In this document: piece by piece, positions 7,568 through 17,278 of the stretch
Numbering within the stretch: the first letter of the stretch is position 1
How the letters are laid out: each line of letters begins with the position of its first letter
NCBI RefSeq assembly: GCF_003946625.1
Contig: NZ_RHOR01000008.1
Coordinates: forward strand, 47,115-111,114
DNA: 64,000 nt
Reading direction: 5' to 3'
Source: Companilactobacillus kedongensis
Lineage (GTDB): Bacteria; Bacillota; Bacilli; Lactobacillales; Lactobacillaceae
Notes under the pieces: model-generated
Database searches by the model: none
Told to the model about the DNA's origin: nothing
What the model saw: the letters and a program-made list of their open reading frames with translations, nothing else
Program-made: the position numbers and the translations under genes

Positions 7568-9199
7568 CTAAATATTGATTTTACTTAACTCGTCCATCAT
7601 TGCGGGTCGACGGGCATACTCTACTCGCCAATCGTTCAAGATTTGTTGAACCATTGTATCTCCAGTTGGATAAGTTAGCATTTGCTTTAATATCTTAACT
7701 AACCTTCGATAATATTTTCTATCTCCAGTGTGTTGAGCCATATTATTAGCTACATCGGCATACTTCCTTAACAATTGATCTGGATAAAGTGGTTTTAATT
7801 TCTTTTCATATGTTTGAAGGCCCCACAATCCACTCTCCTTTAATACTGATTCTAAAAGAAGTTCATACAATTCATCTTCCGCATATAGTTGTTGAACATC
7901 ACTACGTTCAGGTAACTGCGCAAATAGTTTTTTACGCTGTTTTGGCCACTCCTCCGTTGAATATTGTTTTTCAAGCTCTCGATATAATAATACATCGGCA
8001 GGACTATACTTTGTCAATAAGATCCATAATTCATGAAGATATTCATCTTTACGTCCTAATTTCTTATACAGATCCTTTAATCTTTTACTAAAGTCACTAA
8101 CGATTCCGGGATATTCATCAAATTGTTTTTTTCCATCTATCAATGTTTGAATTGCAACTTCATAATTTCCATTTCTAATACAAATATCAATATAATACTT
8201 ACATACTTTCGAATAATTACTATTTTCTGAACAAAATTTTTCAATTATATCAGCGGATACTTTTAACTTTTCCATAGTTTGAATATGATAAATTGCCCAT
8301 TTACCAGCTATGTATTCATTGATCCATTCATCTTTTTCCTGTTTATATTTAAGGAATTTTTGTTCTGTCCAATCTAACTCACTCTGTAAAAACTCTTTTT
8401 CATCAAAATCACTGAATAAAATTTCTTCAATAGAATCCTCAAAAACTTCCAATTTTACACCGTCTTGGGTATACCAATCAAACATGTGCCTTTTCAATTC
8501 AATATCGGACTTATCAAGTATTTCCAACCAAAATTGAGAACAATAATCAACCAATGCCACAGTTTCACCGCCTGAATCATCAATTTCAAGATATGAAAGT
8601 TTTGTAGCAATATAAGTAATAATATCAAATGCAGACCTCAACTGCCCCTCATCGATCCAGTTATCGATAGTACCATTCATAAAATCAACCAGATCTCTTT
8701 CAAAACGTTGTGCATCATTGTATTCAACAAAATCATATTCATTTTTATATTCGTCAAATATGGCATCTATTAACGATTTATAACTTTGTAAATCACTTAC
8801 ATCAAAAGTATCTTTCGACATCGTCATAAATTGATCAAATAATGACTTATCTTCAGATAATACTTCAATTAAGAAATCTCTAACTTGCTCTTCTGATGCT
8901 TCTGAGACGGAATTTTGAACTACATCAATTTTTTCTAAATTACTATCCTGTTCGTCAAATAACATCAATACCGCGGCCATATGTTTACAAAGCTTATTTT
9001 CCGACGCATATGGACAGTCACATTCTGCACTTTCAAATTGTCCGTGATCAATAACAATGGAAACATTGTATGTTTTCGTCCCTACAACTGTTGCCGTAAT
9101 ACGCTCAGATGTATTCTTAAAATTCTTTACTAAACCTTGTCTGTAATAGTCAAATCCTCGGTCAAGAATTCGCGGTTCAAATAAATATTTCCACTCCAT
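7568..9199 (-). CDS. SWIM zinc-finger domain protein
   Basis: A 543-residue protein with an N-terminal SWIM zinc finger: C60, C62, C71 and H73 in CDCPYASENKLCKHMAAVL (pattern CxCx8CxH). The rest is acidic, Asp/Glu/Lys/Tyr-rich and helical, resembling helical-repeat proteins that follow SWIM domains in many Firmicutes. SWIM domains bind DNA or proteins; the precise role is unknown. The frame is open up to 9268, but the upstream part overlaps the adjacent gene's terminator, while ATG 9199 has GGAG nine bases before it, so 9199 is chosen. It stands alone downstream of the giant adhesin gene. Confidence 0.8.
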   Translation of the reverse strand: MEWKYLFEPRILDRGFDYYRQGLVKNFKNTSERITATVVGTKTYNVSIVIDHGQFESAECDCPYASENKLCKHMAAVLMLFDEQDSNLEKIDVVQNSVSEASEEQVRDFLIEVLSEDKSLFDQFMTMSKDTFDVSDLQSYKSLIDAIFDEYKNEYDFVEYNDAQRFERDLVDFMNGTIDNWIDEGQLRSAFDIITYIATKLSYLEIDDSGGETVALVDYCSQFWLEILDKSDIELKRHMFDWYTQDGVKLEVFEDSIEEILFSDFDEKEFLQSELDWTEQKFLKYKQEKDEWINEYIAGKWAIYHIQTMEKLKVSADIIEKFCSENSNYSKVCKYYIDICIRNGNYEVAIQTLIDGKKQFDEYPGIVSDFSKRLKDLYKKLGRKDEYLHELWILLTKYSPADVLLYRELEKQYSTEEWPKQRKKLFAQLPERSDVQQLYAEDELYELLLESVLKESGLWGLQTYEKKLKPLYPDQLLRKYADVANNMAQHTGDRKYYRRLVKILKQMLTYPTGDTMVQQILNDWRVEYARRPAMMDELSKINI

Positions 9200-9237
9200 A
9201 TGTGAACTCCTTTTGAAGCTATTTACCATTACTATAT

Positions 9238-9267
9238 CAAAAAGATCCCACAATATGTGGGATCTCA
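9238..9267 (-). terminator. Terminator of the giant adhesin gene
   Basis: Minus-strand stem GAGATCCCACA paired with TGTGGGATCTT, then a T run, just after the stop at 9271. Confidence 0.85.
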
Positions 9268-9270
9268 AAA

Positions 9271-12200
9271 CTAAAACTTACCTATTAAATTATCAGTTTT
9301 AATGAACTCATTAGTTGAAACACGATAATAAACAACTCCATCAATAACTACAACTTTATCTACTTTATATGATGCATCAGCAGGAAGTGTTACAGATTGT
9401 TGGACACCGCGTTCATCATAAACTGGTGTTGGTGAATCAGTTGTTACCGTATTTTTAGCATCTAAATATTCATAAACTTTTTCAACTGGAACAAATTCAT
9501 TAGTTGAGACACGATAATAGTTTTTACCGTTAATAACTGCGATACGATCAGTTCTCCACTCTGTACTTGGAGCCAAACTACGACTGACCGTTGTACCTTC
9601 ATAATTAATGAGCGTACCAGTTTCATTATTATAAACTCTGATCAAGGTTGGTCCTTGATAGAAATAAACATAGACATCGCTGGCTTTAACAAATTCATTG
9701 GTTGAAACACGATAATATAAAATATCATTTAAGGTGTATTCCTCATCACTACGCCAATCAGTATTGATTCCTAGTTGTCTATTGGTGATCAGTTTACCGT
9801 CTTTATCATAAAGTTTAACCATTTGTGTGGTGGTACCAACGGTTTGATTCTTCATTACTACCTTTGCAGTGTCATTATCAGGATAGTTAGGAACTAGCGG
9901 ATCAGTGTGGTTTTTGACCTCATCACCATCACTCATTCCATCGCCATCGGTATCAGGATTCAATGGATCAGTGCCATCGTTCAACTCATCTTCACTATTC
10001 AATCCATCATCATCAGGATCAACTTGATAATGAACGATATCAGGATTTCCAGAATCATCTAGGGTAACAACTGTTGCGGCTCCGTCACCATCTGGCAAAA
10101 TTGTTTTATCGGTCTGTGGTTCAATGGTTTGTTGACTGACGGTATTGTCATCTTTTGATTCGACCGCCGTTCTCGTACCAGTAATTGGGTCATATGTATA
10201 AACTGTGCCAGTGCCATCAGTCCATTGTTTAGTAACTTTAACAATATTACCATCAGCATCCTTTTCAGTTATTGTGACGTTTCCGTCAGCATCAACATCT
10301 TTACCCAAAACCGTTAACTTACCTGGAACAACTGTGACATTATAATTCGAGTCAGCACTTGTTGCGGTGATATTATAGGTCCCAACTGTTGAAGAATCTG
10401 GTTCATTATACTTTAAGTTTAGGTCTGAAATTACGTCCTTGTCGCCTATTCTAGAATTCTTAACTGTCGATTCATTCTTTGGATCGTCTGCGCCGGTATA
10501 AACAGTCTGGTCATCGACCAGAATAGTAATCGGACGCTTTGTCACGGTTAATATAGCTGGAGTTACCGTACCAAAATCATAATTAGGATTCTCAGACTTT
10601 AATCTGGCAATTGCGGCATCGGTTAATTTAATTCTGTAATCTCCACCAGCTTGCAAAGGAGTATTCACTTCATTTCCGCTAGGATCAGTAACTTCAAAAT
10701 CACTCTGCTTAAATGTTGTTGAACCAACACTAACTGTATCGGTAAAGTTAGGAGTGTCTCCATAAACTACACTAGCAGGCTGAATTGTCGACTTTGCACC
10801 GGCTTTTTTGATCGTAAATGTACCGTTAATAACTGCGACAGTATAATTTTCACTATCGATATTACTACTACTGATTGTGTAACCTCCAGCATTTTCACCA
10901 GCTGTTCTCGTTAAGGTTACACCTAAAGCAGAAATATCATCTCCGGTAACAAGCACATTCTTTGAATCATCTGTTAAAGCTAACGCTGGATCTTCAGAAC
11001 CATAAACTTTGCTATTATTTGCGGCTGTGACAGTTACAGGTTTCTTAGTAATAGATAATTTTCCTGTATCAACCTTAACAGCATAATTTTGATTCAATTT
11101 TGATTTATCTGAATCAATACCAATGCTATATGTGCCGACATTTTCACCAGTATCACGTTTCAAGACAACGCCTAATTGATCTAATGTATCGCCATTTACC
11201 AAACCTGTGGCAGAATCACTCGTTAATGCAAAACTTGTAGGATCATCTGATCCATATTGTTTACTTGCATTATCAGCCGTCACTGTAATTGGACGTGCAA
11301 CTACCGTGAGTTTAGCCGGCTTAGGGTCTGCAAAAGTATAGTTAGGATTGGCTGTATGTAATTTATCTACAGAACCTGGTTTTAATTTAACACTATAATC
11401 TGTGCCAACTTGTAAATCAGAATCAACTACATTACCAGATGTATCAACAACTTCATAATCACTTTGTGCAAGTGGATTTGTAGTGCCGTTAATATTTATG
11501 AAACTATCAAACTTCGGATCATCACCATAAGAAACCTCAGTAGGCGCGATTGTGACTTCTGCTCCTGCTGGATTGATCGTAAATATACCGTCAGTAACTG
11601 TAATTTGATAATTCTTATTCAACGTGGAAGATGGATCTAGCTTGATCTTATAGGTCTTAGCTTCTTCACCATCCTCACGAATCAATTTAACACCCAGATC
11701 TGTGAGCTGATCATTATTCTTCAAGCCAGCAGCTGAGTCATTTGTTAACTTGAATTCAGGATCAGTGTGTCCATATGTCTTTTCGCTATCAGCGGCTTTA
11801 ACAGTAATTGGCAAAACATTAATAGTGAATATTCCAGGATTGACAGAAACCTTATAATTCTTATTCAATGTTGATGCTTCTGAATTCAAAGTAATTGAAT
11901 AAGTTCCAACGTTTTCGCCAGTCTCTCGTTTTAGAACAATGCCTAATTGAGCCAAAGTATCATCATTGACTAAAACCTTTGCTGAATCACTTGTTAAAGT
12001 AAATTTCGGATCAGGTTCACCATATTTCTTATCGGCATTGTCAGCTGTAACTACGATAGAGCGTGGAATTACAGTTAATTTATTATCGTTATATGTCTTG
12101 AAATCATAATTGGTATTGGCAGCATTTAAATGAGCCAAAGCATCATCATTTAGTTTGATAGTATAATCTCCGCCAACTTGTAATTCCTTGGCAGTTACTG

Positions 12201-15200
12201 TATTACCGTCTGAATCAACGATCTTATAGTCACTGTCTAAAAGTGGATTTGTAGTGCCAGTAATTTTAGTATCGCTGGTAAATTCTGGATTATCACCATA
12301 TGTCACAGTTGCAGGGTTAATTGTTACGTCAGCTTTAGCCTTAGTAATAGTAAAGCTACCATCTGTGACTTTTACATCATAATTTTTGCTATCAATTTTA
12401 TCAGCGTCAATTACGTAACTTCCGGCATCTTCTCCAGCTGATCTCTTTAAAGTTACGCCTAAAGCAGAAATATCATCTCCGGTAACAAGTACACTCTTTG
12501 AGTCATCAGCTAAAGCTAACGTTGGATCCTCAGCACCATAAATTTTACTGCTGTTTGCTGCGGTGACAGTTACAGGTTTCTTATTGATCGTAAAGTTTCC
12601 GCTTGTAACTGTGATCGTGTAGTTTTTGTTCAGATTTGATTTATCGTTATCAATTTCAATAGGATACGTGCCAACATCTTTCCCGACAGCCCGTTTCAAA
12701 ACGACACCTAATTGATCTAATGTATCACCATTGACTAATTCTCTAGCTGAATCACTTGTTAATGTGAAACTATCAGGATCACTGTCACCGTATGTTTTAT
12801 CAGCATTAGCTGCTACAACCGTTATTGCTCGTGGATTTACAGTGAGTTTGGCACCTTCTGGTTCTGTGAAACTATAGTTGGTATTTGTTTTGTTTAAGTT
12901 ATCAATAACACCCGATTTTAATTTAACAGTGTAATCTCCACCAACTTGTAATGGTGAAGTTACAACCTTGCCATCTTTATCGACAATTTCAAAGTCACTC
13001 TGCTCTAGAGTAGCGTCACTAGTATCAATCGTATCGCTAAATTTTGGCGTATCGCCATAGATCATCGAAGTTGGATAAATTGTTATAGTTACTGGTGCTT
13101 TAGTGATAGTAAATGTACCAGGAACAACTGTCACTTCATAATTTTGACTGTCAGTAGAAACACCGTTAATTGCATAATCACCAACATTCTCACCGGCAAC
13201 ACGTGTCAAAGTGACACCTAATTTATCAATTGAATCGCCATTCATTAGTACACCCGCAGGAACAGGATCTAATGAAAATTCAGTTGGATCATCTGTTCCA
13301 TAAACTTTCCCGCTGTCCGAAGCCTTAACTTCAACTGGTTTCTTAGCAATCATGAAAACTCCGGGTTCTACCGTAACAGTATAGTTATCGCTAAATTTCG
13401 AAGATGTATCTTGATCAATAATATATTTACCAGCATTTTCACCAGCTACACGAACTAATTTAACGCCTATGCTGGCTAATGTATCACCATTGACTAAGCC
13501 TTTTATCGACCCAGTTGTTGATCCATTTATGGCTGGTTCACTAGTATCACCATAAGTTTTACCAATATTTTGAGGAGCCTTGACGGTTAGTGGTCTAGGA
13601 GTGACCGTCAATTTGCCTGTATTAAAGGTGGTAATATTATAATTACTATTTTTCTTTAAATCAGCTTGTGCTTTATTTGTATAGCGTATTGAATAGTCTC
13701 CATCAACTTGTAATTGTGAAGCTGTAACTACTTTGTTTGCTGTATTATCAAATATTTCAAAATCATCAGTACCATTAGGTATCCCATCCAGGTCGCCGCC
13801 AAATGCTGGTGTATCATCACCATAAACTACTGTTGCGTCATTAGTAGTGGCTGCAACATTCAAGGGTGTAATAGTCAAAACACCAGAGACATAAAGTCCG
13901 GCATTAGAATTTTTACTCCAACTCTTCAAATTAGCACGTCCAGAATCAGTCAACTTAAAGATATATTGACCAGCATCTTTAGGCGTGACTGGTGTGGTAC
14001 CGGAACCTGAAGCACCAAAGGTAAAGTATTGATAGTTAGTAGGATCATCAAAGAAACCATTCATCTGCGTATCAGTAACCGTACCAAAATCTTTACCAAA
14101 ACTGATTGTAGGGTGTCCTATATCAGCAGTTTTATATGGAACTTGCCATGAACTAAAGGTTGCCAAGCTATTCTGTGCATCTTGATTAGTGGTCTTTAAA
14201 GCACCTAAATCATCCTGGAAGTTGACCAGTAGATTTTTAACTGCTTCCAAATCCGCATAACCTGTTTGACCGTCGTCAAAAATATCATTCGCAACCGTTG
14301 CAGTTTTGGCACTTTCAAAGGCAACTTTAGCTTTACCATTGGTATCAGAAACTTCTGCATAAATATTAACAACAGATTGTAAAAGTTGATCCGCTGCAGA
14401 TTTTTGGTCAGCAGTTAAACCAGATAGGCCTACAAATGAATCATACATAGTCTGTGCCTGTTGTTTATAATCATCAGCTTTAGTTTGGTTAGCTGTAGCC
14501 TGTTGTTCCCAATAATCTAACGTTGCCGTAGTTGGCAAAAGAATACTGCCACTAGCTTGAGGTTTAGCGCTATCCAATGAGTCAGTTGCTTTAGCATTAC
14601 CAACATCTGACCAACGATAATCAGCACCATTAATGCCCGTTTTACCACCGCTAGTAATTGGATTACCTTCAGCATCTTTATAAGTCTGATTGCCTAAATC
14701 ATCAGAAATTGATTGTCCAGTTCCGACTGTGACGTTATCTACAACTGTCTGACCATCAACCGTTGTACCTGTTCCTGTATAGTAATGTCCAATTGGTTGA
14801 GATGTATTAGCTGTAGTATTTGAATCTGTAGAAGTATTACCTTGATCGATCGGCAAATTATCTTGTGCAATTGCACTACCATCAGTTGGAGCAGCTAATT
14901 TAACCGTTGTTGCTGTATAACCAGGGATTTGAACCAAAACCGATTTACCTGCCACTGCGACAACTGTTACAGGTTGTAAACCAGTGATCGGTTGATTAGT
15001 TTTAGAATCGACTGGTGTTACTTTAGCTTTAAAAGCTAATCTAACTGGAACTGTCATATTCTGACTATTTGCATCAGTAACGGTATAACTATAATACGTG
15101 CTATCCCCTATAGACTTATCTCCACCGATATAATGTACAGTCCCGTTGTTGTTAGTAACTACTTGGTCACTATCTATCAGATAAATATTACCTGCTGAAT

Positions 15201-16533
15201 CAGCTGGAATAACAGCTACTAGTGAAGGATCAATATAATCGACTGCTACAGCACGAGCTGCTGCTGCTTGAGTTGAAAAAATCGAAATCGTATCACCAAT
15301 ATTGGCAATAGCCTTTACATTTGTTTTATCCAATAAAGCACCCGTATCAGCGGAATCAACCAAATTTACAGTTAATGGAATTGTTTTAGGTGTATAGGTG
15401 AAGTTATCAATTTTCGCAGAATAATCATTCCAACTACCACCTGTTGAAGCAGAAATTGAAAGTGAATAACCTGTAGTAACATCTTCAATTTTACGACTGA
15501 AGCTTTGTCCTTTTAAAACAACAGTTAACATCTGTGTAGATGCATCATAGTTCATTGTAAAATCATTTACTGGACTAGAACTGCGTTGCAATCCGATATA
15601 AGTAGTTGATTTATAATCGCTAGAAATTGGACTCTGCAAATTACCATTAGAATCAGTAGTTCTCCAGCCAACATAGGGTGAAGTAGATGGATCATTAAAA
15701 TTGCCATTATGGTATTCATCAAAAATAAACCCAAAGGCATTACTCAAACCACCTAGTCCTAATTGTCCCCCTGAACCACCTTTGGTAGCTTCAGAAGGAT
15801 CTCCAGGAGCAAAAATGAAGCCGACACTATCTGCACCATTATAAGATTTACTACCAATTCCTAAAGCACCTGACATATAGAAATTGTGACCAAAATCAAT
15901 TTCATGTTCAAAGGATACATGAGAAGCTTGGTGGCCCTGCATACTAGTTGCAGTGCCTGACGATGAATAATTATTATGATAATCATTGGTAGTTAATGAA
16001 ATTGAACCATCCGATCCAATTGGCTGAGTAGAAATATTCTTGCTTGTATTGTAATCTTTATCACCGCTGTCTCTATTTTCAACGGTAGCAGTAAAGTGGC
16101 CCGCGACCTGATCAGATGTCAATTCTACTTGTGACGTATCTACTCCGACATTCACATTTTGATTTTGTGATAACACTGGATACTGAGTATTATTCGTAGT
16201 ATCTTGTGTCACGTTATTTTGTTGTGTGCTCGTTTGTTGTGTAGTCGGCTGTTGCACGGTTGCTTGACTTAAAGCTACTCTCTGTGGAGTCGATTGAGTT
16301 GTTGAGTTACTTTCAGTCGGCGTTGGTGATTCGGACGCACTGCTCGACATAGCTGTTTGTGTATTAGCCACCGCGGCATGAACATCAACAGTACCAATAC
16401 TTTCGGCAATTGCAAATGCAGAAAAACTGATCAATAAGCTGCCGAATATTCTTGTTTTGATTTTCCACCCAGTATGTCCCTTATATAGTATGAATCTCTT
16501 CTTAACATCACCATTGGTTACTTTTTGTCCCAA
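9271..16533 (-). CDS. Giant lectin/MBG-repeat/SLAP surface adhesin (2420 aa)
   Basis: Secreted cell-surface protein. Order: atypical KxYKxGKxW-like signal (about residues 1-53, ILYKGHTGWK); Ser/Thr/Gln-rich linker to about 130; L-type-lectin-like domain to about 385 (VGFIFAPGDP, GFIFDEYHNG); a 500-residue stretch with a helical part; fourteen MBG-like beta modules from about 900 to 2075 in a regular A-B-C cycle; thrombospondin type 3-like Asp repeats (about 2174-2218, NPDTDGDGMSDGDEV); and three SLAP modules ending the protein. SLAP modules bind the cell wall non-covalently, so no sortase motif is needed. The lectin domain suggests glycan adhesion. The start is TTG at 16533 with AAGGGGAT upstream. 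The signal resembles accessory-Sec substrates, but no SecA2/SecY2 lies in the window. Confidence 0.88.
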   Translation of the reverse strand: MGQKVTNGDVKKRFILYKGHTGWKIKTRIFGSLLISFSAFAIAESIGTVDVHAAVANTQTAMSSSASESPTPTESNSTTQSTPQRVALSQATVQQPTTQQTSTQQNNVTQDTTNNTQYPVLSQNQNVNVGVDTSQVELTSDQVAGHFTATVENRDSGDKDYNTSKNISTQPIGSDGSISLTTNDYHNNYSSSGTATSMQGHQASHVSFEHEIDFGHNFYMSGALGIGSKSYNGADSVGFIFAPGDPSEATKGGSGGQLGLGGLSNAFGFIFDEYHNGNFNDPSTSPYVGWRTTDSNGNLQSPISSDYKSTTYIGLQRSSSPVNDFTMNYDASTQMLTVVLKGQSFSRKIEDVTTGYSLSISASTGGSWNDYSAKIDNFTYTPKTIPLTVNLVDSADTGALLDKTNVKAIANIGDTISIFSTQAAAARAVAVDYIDPSLVAVIPADSAGNIYLIDSDQVVTNNNGTVHYIGGDKSIGDSTYYSYTVTDANSQNMTVPVRLAFKAKVTPVDSKTNQPITGLQPVTVVAVAGKSVLVQIPGYTATTVKLAAPTDGSAIAQDNLPIDQGNTSTDSNTTANTSQPIGHYYTGTGTTVDGQTVVDNVTVGTGQSISDDLGNQTYKDAEGNPITSGGKTGINGADYRWSDVGNAKATDSLDSAKPQASGSILLPTTATLDYWEQQATANQTKADDYKQQAQTMYDSFVGLSGLTADQKSAADQLLQSVVNIYAEVSDTNGKAKVAFESAKTATVANDIFDDGQTGYADLEAVKNLLVNFQDDLGALKTTNQDAQNSLATFSSWQVPYKTADIGHPTISFGKDFGTVTDTQMNGFFDDPTNYQYFTFGASGSGTTPVTPKDAGQYIFKLTDSGRANLKSWSKNSNAGLYVSGVLTITPLNVAATTNDATVVYGDDTPAFGGDLDGIPNGTDDFEIFDNTANKVVTASQLQVDGDYSIRYTNKAQADLKKNSNYNITTFNTGKLTVTPRPLTVKAPQNIGKTYGDTSEPAINGSTTGSIKGLVNGDTLASIGVKLVRVAGENAGKYIIDQDTSSKFSDNYTVTVEPGVFMIAKKPVEVKASDSGKVYGTDDPTEFSLDPVPAGVLMNGDSIDKLGVTLTRVAGENVGDYAINGVSTDSQNYEVTVVPGTFTITKAPVTITIYPTSMIYGDTPKFSDTIDTSDATLEQSDFEIVDKDGKVVTSPLQVGGDYTVKLKSGVIDNLNKTNTNYSFTEPEGAKLTVNPRAITVVAANADKTYGDSDPDSFTLTSDSARELVNGDTLDQLGVVLKRAVGKDVGTYPIEIDNDKSNLNKNYTITVTSGNFTINKKPVTVTAANSSKIYGAEDPTLALADDSKSVLVTGDDISALGVTLKRSAGEDAGSYVIDADKIDSKNYDVKVTDGSFTITKAKADVTINPATVTYGDNPEFTSDTKITGTTNPLLDSDYKIVDSDGNTVTAKELQVGGDYTIKLNDDALAHLNAANTNYDFKTYNDNKLTVIPRSIVVTADNADKKYGEPDPKFTLTSDSAKVLVNDDTLAQLGIVLKRETGENVGTYSITLNSEASTLNKNYKVSVNPGIFTINVLPITVKAADSEKTYGHTDPEFKLTNDSAAGLKNNDQLTDLGVKLIREDGEEAKTYKIKLDPSSTLNKNYQITVTDGIFTINPAGAEVTIAPTEVSYGDDPKFDSFININGTTNPLAQSDYEVVDTSGNVVDSDLQVGTDYSVKLKPGSVDKLHTANPNYTFADPKPAKLTVVARPITVTADNASKQYGSDDPTSFALTSDSATGLVNGDTLDQLGVVLKRDTGENVGTYSIGIDSDKSKLNQNYAVKVDTGKLSITKKPVTVTAANNSKVYGSEDPALALTDDSKNVLVTGDDISALGVTLTRTAGENAGGYTISSSNIDSENYTVAVINGTFTIKKAGAKSTIQPASVVYGDTPNFTDTVSVGSTTFKQSDFEVTDPSGNEVNTPLQAGGDYRIKLTDAAIARLKSENPNYDFGTVTPAILTVTKRPITILVDDQTVYTGADDPKNESTVKNSRIGDKDVISDLNLKYNEPDSSTVGTYNITATSADSNYNVTVVPGKLTVLGKDVDADGNVTITEKDADGNIVKVTKQWTDGTGTVYTYDPITGTRTAVESKDDNTVSQQTIEPQTDKTILPDGDGAATVVTLDDSGNPDIVHYQVDPDDDGLNSEDELNDGTDPLNPDTDGDGMSDGDEVKNHTDPLVPNYPDNDTAKVVMKNQTVGTTTQMVKLYDKDGKLITNRQLGINTDWRSDEEYTLNDILYYRVSTNEFVKASDVYVYFYQGPTLIRVYNNETGTLINYEGTTVSRSLAPSTEWRTDRIAVINGKNYYRVSTNEFVPVEKVYEYLDAKNTVTTDSPTPVYDERGVQQSVTLPADASYKVDKVVVIDGVVYYRVSTNEFIKTDNLIGKF

Positions 16534-17278
16534 AGTTTAAATCCCCTTTTAGTTCAGCTAAAGTTGCTGACACAATATCTATTTTCCCTTAAATTAACTT
16601 TGATATTTTGATAATTTCTAATGCACATTTTTCCTGCAATTCAAATAACCAACTTTTCGGATGATGGAAAAGCAATTGTACTTTTTACATTATCTAATCG
16701 GTTGTAAATCAAGGCTTTTTACCTTTTCATAAAAATATTTATGACAGTTATAATATAGTCCAGAGGCTTAAAATATTCAACGAGATATAGAAAGTAATAC
16801 GATAATGTTGAAATATTGTGGTTTATTTTTTGAAGATGTTTAATCTTACCGTCCAAAATATCTAGTAATTCCTCCTGTTGAACAATCGTCGATGAAGTAA
16901 AACCCCACTTGTACAATTGGTTCCATTACTAGAAAGTTTAAACTCGTTAAATGAATAACCATAATAGGTAGAAACGTGTCAGCTTCTCTAATGTGATCCT
17001 GATACTTTGCAACCATTAAATTGATCTATCCTCTTCAAATCTGACAAATGAAAACAATAAATCTACAGTGAAAAATGGTATAGAACTATATTCAACACTA
17101 ATATACTCAAAAATTATTAATATCTTTTAAGCTCTAGATAATTGTTTAAACAGAAGTGCCAGTTTCCCTACTTGCAGTAGGATTCATCCTTAGCAAACTT
17201 TCATTTATGATGATATAATGAAATAGTTAAATTAATGTAAAATAATTTATATTAATTGTTCTTGACGGGGGCAATTTA
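16534..17278. other. 745-bp intergenic region between divergent adhesin genes
   Basis: AT-rich. It must hold promoters for both adhesin genes; a TATAAT at 17214-17219 may serve the plus-strand gene. A 65-codon minus-strand frame (16719-16916) lacks a recognisable domain or good ribosome site and is not called. No repeat, tRNA or known RNA was seen. Confidence 0.5.

Noticed and set aside
16719..16916. 65-codon protein gene between the adhesins
   Set aside because: No ribosome site, no domain, and AT-rich composition typical of non-coding spacer.
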